Source: Chelonoidis abingdonii
Taxonomy: Eukaryota > Chordata > Testudines > Testudinidae
DNA length: 64,000 nucleotides
NCBI RefSeq assembly: GCF_003597395.2
Contig: NC_133770.1
Coordinates: forward strand, 83,883,708-83,947,707
Reading direction: 5' to 3'
Part shown: one piece after another, positions 1 to 12,400 of the stretch
Layout: each line of letters starts with the position of its first letter
How positions within the stretch are numbered: the stretch's first letter is position 1
Notes under the pieces: model-generated
Database searches by the model: none
What the model was told of the DNA's origin: nothing
The model's input: only the letters and a program-made list of their open reading frames with translations
Program-made: the position numbers and the translations under genes

Positions 1-320
1 TAAACTTTTGAAATCCTAGCTACCACTTTCAGCAGAGTGACTGCATTGAGCTTCCTCATCAAATTTGAATGACCCATAAAACAAATGTGTATGCTGCTTG
101 TTAATGCCCCTATTTAGTTACGGTATACGTTTATATTAGTCACAAACTAGAGTGGGTTTTGTTATAACCTTAATTGTTTTTAACAATTTATGACCTCTTA
201 TAAAGAGACCTAAAGTACAAATATACCCTTCAATACCTTTTTCACTACATTTGGATATAAAAGATTCTATTTCTTACATTAAGGTAATTTGATAAGTTTC
301 TATTAATTTGTTTACCTTAG
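1..320. other. intron, no recognisable element
   Basis: AT-rich sequence upstream of exon A1. I find no sequence matching the preceding DNAJC13 exon, no promoter-like CpG-rich block and no repeat I can name. Confidence 0.7.
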
Positions 321-470
321 TGGCCTTATGGAGATATTTGTAGTATTGGCCCTGTTGGAAAGGGGCAAGGAACAGAATTCAGCCTCACCTTTCGTAAGGG
401 AAGTGGAAAGAAGTCTGAAACTCTTAAGTTTTCTACAGACCATAGAACAGAACTCATTACGGAAGCACTG
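321..470 (+). CDS. DNAJC13: DNAJC13 exon A1 (residues ~49-98)
   Basis: Encodes 50 codons starting [17 protein letters not shown] and ending RTELITEAL. This is the end of the N-terminal PH-like module that in RME-8 binds endosomal phosphoinositide. The acceptor is ttaccttag and the donor is CTG|gtaaga; both junctions are phase 0. The preceding exon, with the start codon, is not in positions 1-320. Confidence 0.95.
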
Positions 471-3400
471 GTAAGAACTAGTTATTTGGCTATTCAACCA
501 GTTTAAGATGCATTACTGTACTGTTACACTATTATTAGATGTAAAAATGTTCACTTTGTATTTTGTGTGATTAGAACCTGCTGTGCTTATATATTAAAAT
601 ATATATTCATATACTTGGCCTACGGTGTTCATTGAAATAACTTGTATGTAAGACTCCAATTTACTGAATGTGTTAGACCGGTGATACTCAGACCTCAGTG
701 GTTTAGGAGCCAAATTAGTGACCAATATTATCCAAAAGGGCCACAGTAGTGTGCATGTTTCATTTACTGTAGTCCTAAATATTTAATATTAATGCAAGTT
801 GATAACTTAATTGGTTAATAACCAGGGGTGAAAGTAACTTAAATCTCTTATTGGTATGCAATGTTGCCAAGCCCCTGGGCATGGAGGGAGAGGCCTGGTT
901 CTGGGCCCCCAAAAGGGTGGGGCCTCAGGTGGAAGGGGCGGGGCCAGTGGTGCTGGAACAATTTTTAGGGTGGGAGTGCTGAGCTGTGCCTGCTCCTTCC
1001 CCTGTCCACACCCCTCATCGCCCCAGCTGGGATCGCAGCTGGGGGTGGTTGTGGAGCTCCAGGCTGGGGTCAGGAAAGGAGGCTGGCAGCTGGGACCCTG
1101 GATGGCAGCAGAGGGGCTGGTGGGTGAGGAGCTGGCACCCTGGGCGAGGGGCCACACTGGGTGCAAAGCCTGAGGGGGTGATGCAGTACCCTCTGCACCT
1201 GTACTTCCTGCACCTATGGGCGGGGCTGGGGGCCAGCCTCCACCCAGCCTGCTCTTCAGCATTGCCCGGCCTGCACTGTCTGGGGCTACGGCTACTGTCA
1301 CAGTGACCAGGATCCCTGGGCCCTTTTAAATCATCTGGCCCCAGGGCAGATGCCCCTTTTGCCCCTGCCACAGCAGCAGTTTAATATCAGCTGTGTAGCA
1401 GCCTGTACCAGAGGCCGCTTTCTTACCGGTACACGGTACCAGCTTACTTTCACCTCTGTTAATAACACAGTAAAAGCATTTGTAGTGATTAATAATTAAA
1501 TTGCACAGTGTTTTAATATCACATGCTGCAGGAGAAGCATTAAAGAGGTACTTGCGGCTTGTGAGCCTCCATCTGCATATCACTGCATTGTTCACTACCA
1601 ATGAACATATGTTTTATATAAAACAAATGGTTCACTTTAAATATACAACTTTTTAAATCTTTACTTTTGGGATAGTCTAAAACTTTTTTGAGTCACTCTG
1701 GAATAATTAGAACAATGAATTTATTTTCTCACTGAAATCACAGTAACAACTTGTTTTCATTCTCCTTTTTACAGAGATTCAGAACAGACTTTTCAGAAGG
1801 AAAAATCACAGGAAGGGCAAGTATCTGGCCTGTCTCTATTGGACTACAAGTTTAGTCATTTCATATTTACAAACACTGTAAAAACAGACTTTAATTTCTA
1901 GTTGACCATGTCCCTTTATATTTTAAATAGTTATGGCTACCTACTACACCTAAATCTGAATTTCCTGCCAATTTTGTGGCTTTGCAATTTTTTTCTTTTC
2001 TTTTTTTAAATGTTGTTGTGAGATGAACAATATGGGAGAACTCTCCATATAGAGCAAAGAGGTAATAGGTAACTGCACAAACTGGAAAAAATATACTCCT
2101 GTCACTTCAAGGGTTGCTACCAAGTTACTTATGTGGCGTAGCCATAATAGACAGACTACAGAAGTGGGAATCTATTTCAAAAATCACTTTAAAAGGAGAT
2201 AGAATGTTATTAATTAGAAATAGTTGAAATTAAAGTGAAGTTATCAGAACACTGTTCAGCAAAGTCTTGTGTTTGAAAGTAAATGAGTAGTAGCACTTTT
2301 GGGAGGACTTCACCGCCTCATTGCTAGTCACTGTGAAAGGCAGGGGGGAAAGATATAATTCTTGGTGTATAGTGGGAGTAGGGAAAAAGTTCCAGGCATA
2401 TCTTCTCAGTCAGACTTATGCAGAGAGCATGAAAGAGCTTCCTGGAAACTAGCTACTGAATCTCTGTAGTGAGTCAGTTTTATGAGATTTATGCATTTAA
2501 CATCCATATCTTAACACTTGGTTTCACATCCACTGGTCTCCCTGGAATGCATCTTAATAGATCTTCTGTCTTCATGGCTTTGTTCATTTATATCCATTTG
2601 AGTGTCTAGAAGCCTATGACCATTCTAGGGCTATACCACAAAGGACTTTTTTGAAGTGATACTTTATTAAACAAGAATTCCATAGCACTGTTATAGAACA
2701 ATCAAGATTCTAATGACTGAAATGTGTTGGAGATTCCCAGTCTAAGGCTGTCTACGCTGCAATGTAAGCCCAGGGTTTGTGGGACTTGAGTCAACTGACC
2801 CATGATGGGGAACCCTGGGCTTGTGTCTATATAGTATTTAAACCCTACATTTAAGACTCTTCTAACCCATGCTAAAACCTAGGGCTCTGGCGTCTGGCAG
2901 TGCGCAGACCCAAGTCTAGGTAACCATATGCCAGAATCTCTAGTGTCCCCTGCAGAATGTGGCCTCTCTAGCCCTACCACCATGGTGCACTGTGGGAAAA
3001 CTTTTTATTGCCTATCCTGCACTTTACAGGAAGCTTGAACAGATCACTCAGCCCAGGAGGCTCTCTGATAGTGTGCTTGCAGAGCGGTGATCAGAATAGG
3101 TTAACGCTGACCTGAGCTGCTCCTATTCACCAAGGGGGGTAACTTCAGTTCTCCAAGTGGATTGCAGATTGTTAGGATAATTGTCCCCATGGAATTGTCA
3201 TACTTCTGTATGACTCCCAGGACCTGAGTCAAGCGGGGCTGCGGCGACACTGCAGAGCAATAGAGCTTGGACCCCTGGTTCTATCTGGACTCCAGCATGG
3301 GTGGTCCTACCCTGCAGGATCTCGGGACCCCGCGTCCGAACACTGGCTAGCACTATTTCAGTGTAAGTGAGGGTGGGGGAATAGCAGATACATGAGCCCA

Positions 3401-6400
3401 GGCTCAAGTCTTGTAGTGTGAATATCCGGTAAGCGAACAGTGTGTCAGAACTGGGTTAAGCTTATATCAAGGTCAGGAGGTAAAGATAGGTCAAACCATA
3501 CTGTGCTGTCATGGCTTTCAGATTTATTGGGAAAACTTGCTTGATCATATGAAACCATCTCAAATTAAAGAACTATTATGTGTAGATGTAGTCCTCAGAA
3601 GGTGAAGAAGTCTTTTTGGTTGTCTCCAGACTTAACAGCAGTTTCTTGTTCCACAGAGATACAACTGCTATAAGCATCATTGGAGTGAGACGAGAAAACC
3701 TGTGATTCTGGAAGTGACTCCTGGAGGGTTTGATCAAATTAATCCTGCAACTAATAAAGTCCTGTGTTCCTATGACTACAGAAATATCGAAGGCTTTGCT
3801 GATCTCTCTGACTATCAGGGAGGTTTTGCTATACTTTATGGAGGATTTAGTAGATTGGTGAGTATTATAACATTTTGTGCATATGCATATCAAGTTGTGA
3901 GAAGTTTTACATAAACCAAATAAGAAGTGTGAGGCTGTCTCATTCTCTTTCCTGGAAGTTCAAATCACTACCATGGCAGATACTAAATAGCTTGTAGATT
4001 GAGTAGTTTGATAAGTTCAACGGGGCCAATTATACAACATTTAATATTGGTAGTGTTGTAGTCATGTTGGTCCCAGGATATGAGAGTGACATTAGGCCAA
4101 CTTCCGTGGGTGAAAGACAAGCTTTTGATCTCCACAGACCTTGAAAGCTGCTTTCATCAACAGAAGTTGGTTCAATAAAACATTTAATATGGAATTCTGC
4201 CCAAGTCTCCTTGAGTACTAACCAGGAGACTGGTTGTTGTTTGCCTGTGTGTAAACTTGAGTGGAACAAGTTAAAATGAGGGAGCAGAGAACCCATGCAG
4301 CTATGCACAATTAAAATAAAAATCCTAAGCCGCTTATTGTGAACTACACTGCAAGCAGCTGAATGGTCTGCAGCAAAACAAGATAGCTCTGCAGTAGGAA
4401 TTGCCTTAAACTTAGATACCTCTACATCAGTGCTGCCACAATTAAATGTTTTAATTTTCTATTTATTAAAGAGGGAAACATGAGTTAAGCTATTCAAGAC
4501 ACTTAGTGTCTTATTTCTTGTTTACAAAAAACTTACAATGGCTATTGTTAGCAACTTCTATATAATACTTTTATTTCTGATTATTTTAGGAAAATGCCTT
4601 CATTTTATAACCATTTTAACTAGTGAAATCAGGTTACAAACTGCTGTGGAGAAATGTGAATTCTTTATTGTCATAGTATTTCCAGTTGTGTGGAGTGGGG
4701 GAAAGTATGCCGTTTGTCAAGTTAACAACATTTACTAGTAAATGATACTAATAAAAAAAAAAATCAGACTGCCATGCAATATAAACAAGTCAACTTTTTT
4801 ATAACTATTAAGAAACTTTAAGTCTGTGAGCTGATTACACCTGATGTTTCGTTTCTTATTTTTTGTGTTAAACTTACCTAAATATCTCTTCCTCAAATTT
4901 GCAGCACATGTTTGCATCTGAACAAAGGGAAGAAATTATCAAAAGTGCAATAGAACATGCTGGCAATTACATAGGCATCTCCCTCCGAATAAGGAAGGAA
5001 CCTTTAGAATTTGACCAATACTTGAGCCTTCGCTTTGGGAAATACAGCAATGATGAGTCTGTCACATCTTTAGCAGAATTTGTTGTTCAAAAAATAACAC
5101 CTAGACATTTGGTAAGGTCTACAGACTTCATCTTATTTGTTTGATTTTATTAGGTGGCTAAAAGAGGTCCCCTTTTCTAACATGTTCTTTCTTTAAGGAA
5201 CCTGTGAAAAGAGTATTAGCCCTTACAGAAACTTGCTTAGTCGAGCGGGATCCTGCTTCTTATAATATTGTGACACTGAAACCTCTAGGAGAGGTAGGTG
5301 ACAATCCTGTTTAGAATAATAAATTTGACTATTAAAATGCAATATTGTATAGTACTACTGCAACATAACAATTAAAACTGAGGTTCATTCCGTCAGACCT
5401 GTTTTCTAAAGATAAAGAAACCATTCTTGGGATTCATTTTGGGGAAAAAAACAAACCAAAAAGCTGACAAAACAAATTCTAGGAAGTTCCGATTACACTT
5501 GCAGTTCTTCTTCTTTTGTTTTTTTTTTTTGGGGGGGGGTGCGGCGTGCGGGTGTGTCATTTCCTTTAAATTTGAGTATATATTGTAACTTTGAGCATTT
5601 GGCTCAACAATTCACCTCCTGAGTACATGAGAATTGCATTAAATACTTTAAGTGTGGTGGCAGCAGAGAATCCTGTGGCACCTTATAGACTAACAGACGT
5701 TTTGGAGCGTGAGCTTTCGTGGGTGAATACCCACTTCGTCAGACTTCGTGGGGTCTGCGTCTGACGAAGTGGGTATTCACCCACGAAAGCTCACGCCCAA
5801 AACGTCTGTTAGTCTATAAGGTGCCACAGGATTCTCTGCTGCTTTTACAGATCCAGACTAACACAGCTACCCCTCTGATACTTAAGTGTGGTGGTCTCTT
5901 ATTACATGGCTTCTTCTTTTTAGGTATTTGCACTAGTATGTGATTGTGAAAATCCACAGCTTTTTACTATTGAATTTATCAAGGGACAAATCCGAAAATA
6001 TTCTTCAACAGAGAGGTATTTTTAAAAAGTTTTATTGATTAATGCGAAATCAGTTGAATGACAAATATTATGTAAGCTGTGTGAAGTTAAAAATAACACC
6101 TTCAAGGACCAAATTCAGACTCACTTCATTCAAAGCCTGCCTTCAACTCTGTGGCTTGCCCCCTGAAGATGTCTGTACTACCTGAGACAGATACCACATG
6201 ACATTTCCCCATATGTCATCTGCTTCTCACTTAAATTTGTGAACTCCTTGGTGTTCCATATCTATCTGCTTTCAGTAAATGGGATCGTGGAAGAAACTAA
6301 AAATTACACTACACTTATCCCATACAGGTGAATAGTTATAGAGGGTCAATTAGAAATATACATTTTGTCCACTTGGTGTCAAGTTTTTGAAAAGTTTTGT

Positions 6401-9400
6401 AGTTAGACATGCTGATTAAACAAACTGGAGTGTTAGGAAGTAAGTCAATTAGAGGAGGGAGACAGTATTAACAGGCTCTAGCTTGAGAAACTTGTATTGA
6501 TTGAAAGCTAATACATTACATCTAGATGTTTAGCTGGTATGCATGTGCTAAACTGTTTTTTAGTGTCTGGACTGAGTTGGTCTTTCCTCTTCTCTCCCCC
6601 CTCCCCCCTTCTCCTCTTTATCTGTCCATCAGACCTGTATGGATTAAATGTGGCTGAGGGCATCGTGTAGAATAGTGGTGCTCAATCTTATTACACAAGA
6701 GGGTCATATAAACCTAAGTACATCCTTCGTAGGCCAAACAGATTCTGCATATTAAGATTTAAAGTAATGTGTATTGATTTTATATTTTAAGTTCAGCTTA
6801 TTTTCTATCTAAATAGATAGACAATACTTGTAGATAGAAACAGCCTATTTTCACTCTTGTGTAAACTAAAATGATGTAAGCATGACAGCAGAATGCTGAT
6901 GAGTGAGTTGCTAGTATATTGTGTGGAAGCAGGCTGTGGGCCTTATGAAATGCTCTGTTGGGCTGTGAATGGACCATAAGCTGGGCACCTCTGATTGTAG
7001 AGCAAGGTGCTTGTATGCAGAAAATAAAAACAAAAGTAGCACATGCAAGGGATAAAAAAGGCCAGACAAATGTAGTTTAGCTGAAATACTACTACTTTCC
7101 CTATCATACTACACACATCCACTATCACTTTACATATCTCCTTATTATTAGTGGAAGAGTTCCACTATAGTTTGTCATGTTATTGGTTCATGCAGTTTAT
7201 ATTTGGTAGCATTGCAAACTTTAAAAATGTGGAAAACATTGATCTATGTGAATTCAAGTAGAAATCTTGGGCGCACATGTACGGTTCAGTTAGTGTGCTC
7301 AACTTTTTTCTTATAACAATCATAATTTTCCAGTTAAGTGCCTAAATTAATTTACAGGGTAATAAGTGTCTAAACATGTTTCTGTCTTCTTAGAGATTCC
7401 CTGTTAGCTAGCTTGCTGGATGGAGTAAGAGCCTCTGGCAATAGAGATGTGTGTGTGAAAATGACCCCAACACACAAAGGCCAGCGCTGGGGATTGCTGA
7501 GCATGCCTGTAGATGAGGAAGTAGAGAGCCTTCACCTCCGGTTTTTAGCTGCTCCTCCAAGTAAGTTCAGCTTTTACTGCAGTTCAAAGAACGTGTATTT
7601 TTTTTTTTTTTTTAATAGCACAACAGATCTCTAAGCCATTTAAAATCTATAACTCCCAACTACATTTTGTTTCTCATTGCAGATGGTAATTTTGCAGATG
7701 CTGTGTTCAGGTTCAATGCTAACATCTCATACAGTGGAGTTCTGCATGCAGTAACACAAGATGTAAGAATTAATTCTCTGCCCAACCTCTTACAGTTTTT
7801 TTTTTTTTTTTTTTGTTACTTTATACAAGTATTAATGGTTCTTCCTCCTTAACCAGGGTCTGTTCTCTGAAAACAAGGAGAAACTGATTAATAATGCTAT
7901 AACAGCATTACTGTCTCAAGAGGGGGACATTGTAGCATCTAATGCAGAACTTGAAAGCCAGTTCCAAGCTGTGAGACGACTAGTTGCTTCAAAAGCTGGC
8001 TTCCTTGCCTTTACTCAGCTTCCAAAGTAAGTATTTAAGCTGATAGCGGGAAACTGTTGTAAAGACTTGTACTCACCAGTCTCCTTGAAACGTTGAGTCT
8101 GAGTTGAGGTTGGGATCATACATAATTGCTGAGGCTTCAGGGAAAAACTTTTATAAAGTAGCAGTTTCATGTATGTAAGACTATAAGGTTGATGGTACTG
8201 GATCACCAGATCGTGTAAACTGCATCTTGCTGACGGTTTCTGAATTAGGGGTTCTCAGCACTAAGATTTAATCTTTAGCGTTCCCAGCTATGGTTCTGCT
8301 TTTAAGTTAGTGTATGTTAGAACACTCAGAACTGATCTTTTTTCATTGAAAGAACAAATGCAGTGGTTTAATCCGGGGTAGTCAATGATGGAATGCCAGA
8401 TGCTATTGAACGAACTCCAAAATCTTTATTTACTATTTTTCATTATTGTTTGTTTTTCGCTGGAGTCTGGACCTTAACTATATGTTCACCAAGAAATATG
8501 GACCTTGACGAAAAAATAGACTACCTCTGGTTTAATCTTTCTGGTGACACATCAGCTGCAAATTCCGTACATTCCACAGGGGATAAAAGGTGCAGTGGGC
8601 ACCAAGCTTAGTGTAAAGTTAGTTACACCTTAGATTACATGCATTAGAGAAGCAAAAAGTAAGATGTGAAGGAAGTAGGTTTTGTGATGTTGCTCATTGC
8701 CAATTTGTAGAACTCATGGTACATACTCATAATTGGCTTAAAGATGCAATCTGGAAACCTTTTGACTGACTTTCTGAAGAAATTGTGCATGTCTTGTTCA
8801 CTTTCACAATTAGGCTACTTTTGTAAAAATGAAGTCAGTTCAGCCTTCATTATATGTGTTAAGGGTATGTGTGGCTTTTAGAAGATTGTGAAGAAATTTT
8901 ATAAATAGGAAAAAAATGGGCAAATTAAATTAGCTATACTTTTTTTTTTCTTAAATTTCTTGAAATGGATTCTTTTTTGGGGGGCATTAATCTATTGTAA
9001 ACTTTTCACTGGTCACGTAAAGTGATTTCCTTAGTTGTGCATTTAGTAAGTCTATATCCTTTCTATAACTACCATTATGTCAGACTTTGAACTCTAACTT
9101 TGGGCTTTTGGACTCAGCTTTCTTTTGGCCATAATGTACATTGTTTAGTTGTAATGAAAGAAAATGAAAATATGTAGGGGGAGATCCTCTAAAGACTTGT
9201 ATATATGAGGAGTTACACCCCAGCTTGCTCCACACTAAGTTTATCCCACACCATCCTGCTGGGCTCTAAGAGTATGTTTGCACAGCAGCTCGTCACCCAC
9301 AACTGGCTGGTGTTAGCTGACTCAGCCTCATGGGGGTCAGGCTTCCGTGCTGTTTCACTGCTGTGTAGACTTCTGGGCTTGTGTTGGAGCTTGGACGCTA

Positions 9401-12400
9401 GGACCTGCAGCATAGGAGGGTCCCAGAGCTTGGGCTCGAGCCAGAGCCCAGAAGTATACACAGCAGTGAAACAGCCCTGCAGCACGAGCCAGAGTTGGCT
9501 GGCATGGGCCATTTGCAGTTATCTCTTTGCTGTGTAGACCTATCCTGACGGTCTATGTAGATCCTGCTATTGCACGCTAAGATTATGTAGTGCACTTTGA
9601 TCTACTCCCATTTCAAAGCAGAGTAGATAAGTGTACTACATAATCTTTTTTTAGTGTGCAGCAGAAGGTTCCATGCAGATGCTTAGGCCTTGTATATAGT
9701 ATGGCTTAAGTCAGTGTAAATGATGTGAAAACCACACCCTGAACAACGTAAGCTGTATCAATTTAGTGTGGTGTAGACACCACTTCGTTGGTGGAGATGC
9801 TGTCCTGCTGACATAGCTTCTGTCACTTGTTGAGGTGGAATAATTACATCGACAGGAGAGCCCTCTCCCATTGGCGCAATGTGTCTTCACCTGACGCTGT
9901 GCAGCAGTGCCAATGTCACGTGGTAGTGAAAACAAGCCATTAGTATGCAGCAGGCTAGTGTGAGGTAGACTTGGGGCCAGCTCCAAGTTTTTTGCTGCCC
10001 CAAGCAAAAAAAATGCCCCCCACCCCAACTCCACCCTTTCCCATTCCAATGCCTTCACCAAATCCCTGGGCGTGCCACATTATCCCTCCCTCCCCAGGCT
10101 TGTCTGGGAGAGAGGAGGCAGAGGTGAGCTGGGGGGAGCGGTTCCTCCACCACCCCTCCTCGGTTACTTCCTGTGGCCCTCCCTAACCCCCACCCCCAAC
10201 CATAACAGCTGATTTGCACCACAAGCCTGGGAGGGAACGGGGAGAAACGAAGCGGCAGCGTGCTTGGGGGAGCAGGTGGCAGTGGGGCAGAGGTGAGCTG
10301 GGTCAGGGGTTGTTCCTCTGCGCACTCCCCCCTGAAGATTACTTCCTGCGCCCCTCCCTGTACTCCCCACTGCTGCAGCTCACTTCCGCTCAGGGCCAGC
10401 TCCTGGCTTTTTGTGCCCCAAGCGCGTGTGCAAAAAAAAAGGAGCCAGCGTGCCGTCCCTTGGAAAGTGCTGCCCCAAGCACATGCTTGGAGCGCTGGTG
10501 CCTAGAATCGGCCCTGGGTAGACTTATACTCCAGCTTGCCACATACTAACAGTTCATATAGACAAGCCCTAAATTCTGAGTTAGCTGCTCAAAGGTTCTT
10601 GATATCAAAGGCTTTTTAAAAAGAGATCTTGATACACTTTTTAGGTAAGTGCACTTGCAATATCCATTTTAAATGATCTTTTTTTCTCGTGACAGATTTC
10701 GGGAACGTCTAGGAGTAAAGGTGGTGAAAGCTCTTAAAAGAAACAATGATGGAGTAACACATGCTTCTATTGACATGCTGTGTGCTCTCATGTGTGTAAG
10801 TGTTTAACTCATTATGTTACAGAATAGGATATTTCTTATTTTGAAATGATTAAATATGTGAATTGCAAGGTGCTGAAAATGGGGGTTTGTGTGGAAAGTT
10901 TAGTGCATGCATATCTTGCAGTGTACGTAGGATATCCAGTAGTATCACATGAGTAGACTCAGTTGTCATGGTTATTTAGAAGTAGAAACAGGATTCACTC
11001 TCATAACTAGCTTGTTTTCCTTTTGTCACGAGTCCACTGTTAGTATTAAATTTTGGTAGACTGTAGCTTCATTCAGCTACATCAAAAGACTTGTGCAGAT
11101 CTTTAAGTTTAGTTCGAAGGCTGAAATATGACTGCATTTGTGAATACTTTCTTTATCACATAGCCTATGCATGATGATTACGACTTGAGGCAAGAGCAGC
11201 TGAACAAAGCTTCCCTTCTTTCTTCAAAGAAGTTTCTGGAAAACTTATTAGAGAAATTTAATTCTCATGTGGTAAGTCCTAGATTAAGGCATAGTTCATG
11301 GAAAAAGTACTGAAATATTAAAGGTTGAGGTTTTGACAGGTCATATATAGCAAGTCCTTTAAAGTAAGCTTGGGCATATCTTTGCCATAAGGGAAGTTTG
11401 CACTCATGGCTCAAATGCAAAAATATGTCTAATTGATACTGAGACTATGTTCAGTCAGTTTGTATCTGGGAAAATCAGAGTGAAACTGCTCTCTCCACAG
11501 ACTCTAAGAGCAGGTCTGCACTGCCCAGAGGGGATATGAATAGCAGTGTGCACCAAAGTGCTATTCTGTAACTCCCCTGTGTGGATGCTGAAGGCGTGAA
11601 TTTAAAGGTCCTGAGTTACCAAAGAGGACTAAATTTATTGATAACTCAGAACCTTTAAGTTTGTGCCTGCAGCATCCAAGCAGAGGAGTCACAGTGCAGC
11701 ACTTTGGTGCTATCCAGACCCCCCCTGGTGCGAAATGCAGGGCAGTGTAGACATGCCATAAGAGGGCTCTCATTAAGTTTTTTTTTTTTTTTAACGTGTT
11801 CAGCCTGATATAGGCAGAAAAGCATTCCCGTTAAGCCAGTCCTTTCCAACAGAACAACCTTGTGCAAGGACTCTAAAAGGACTACTTAAACTGTAGCTCC
11901 TCTGATCTGTAGCGCTCTGATTTTATTTGACCTCTTTTGGGTTTCTCAAAAAAAAAAAAAAACTCCTTTCAACTCCGTTCAGAGGACTCACTGCTGTGAA
12001 GCATGATATAATGAATCCTTTGTGGGATGCTCTGGAAACTTTTTTTGTTTTGCCACACTAAAATAATGGCAATGGTTTTTATCTTTCTGTATTTGAAATA
12101 CTGCTATTTATTAGCTACAAATGGGATGCAGGTAAGAGTGGTGGGGGAAATGACCTGTGCTCCTTTTGTAGCTCAAGGACAATAATCAAAAATCTTAAGT
12201 AAAGATTTTAAAACCAGCTGCTATGATTAAAATTCTTACATGCTTCATTTAAATTTCAGGATCATGGGACAGGTGCCCTTGTTATTAGTTCACTTCTGGA
12301 CTTCCTTACATTTGCTCTCTGTGCTCCGTATAGCGAGACAACTGAAGGGCAGCAGTTTGATATGTTGTTAGAGATGGTAGCATCTAATGGGAGAACCCTC

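Larger units (their letters stand above)
5661..5882. mobile_element. Penelope-like inverted-repeat insertion with hammerhead-like cores
   Basis: A 12-bp target-site duplication, taagtgtggtgg, flanks it at 5649-5660 and 5883-5894. Two arms of about 84 nt (5660-5743 and 5760-5842) are near-perfect reverse complements around a 16-nt loop. The right arm continues into a tail ending actaacacagctacccctct. The family (tails of the 'actaacacggctac' type, very abundant in turtles) I take to be Penelope-like. Each arm contains CTGACGA, a 5-6 bp stem and GAAA, the hammerhead ribozyme core. Confidence 0.6.

Noticed and set aside
856..1371. Open frames of 100-160 codons on both strands
   Set aside because: They lie inside the GC-rich core of the hAT MITE (823-1458), overlap each other on both strands and have no recognisable domain.
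5529..5560. G-rich stretch after a T run in intron A5 as a G-quadruplex or regulatory site
   Set aside because: Looks like simple homopolymer and low-complexity DNA; there is nothing to tie it to a function.
9205..9537. 110-codon plus and 99-codon minus open frames
   Set aside because: Mirror frames produced by the symmetry of a palindromic MITE.
10214..10549. 111-codon open frame
   Set aside because: Inside the nested hAT element; low-complexity composition, no start context or homology.
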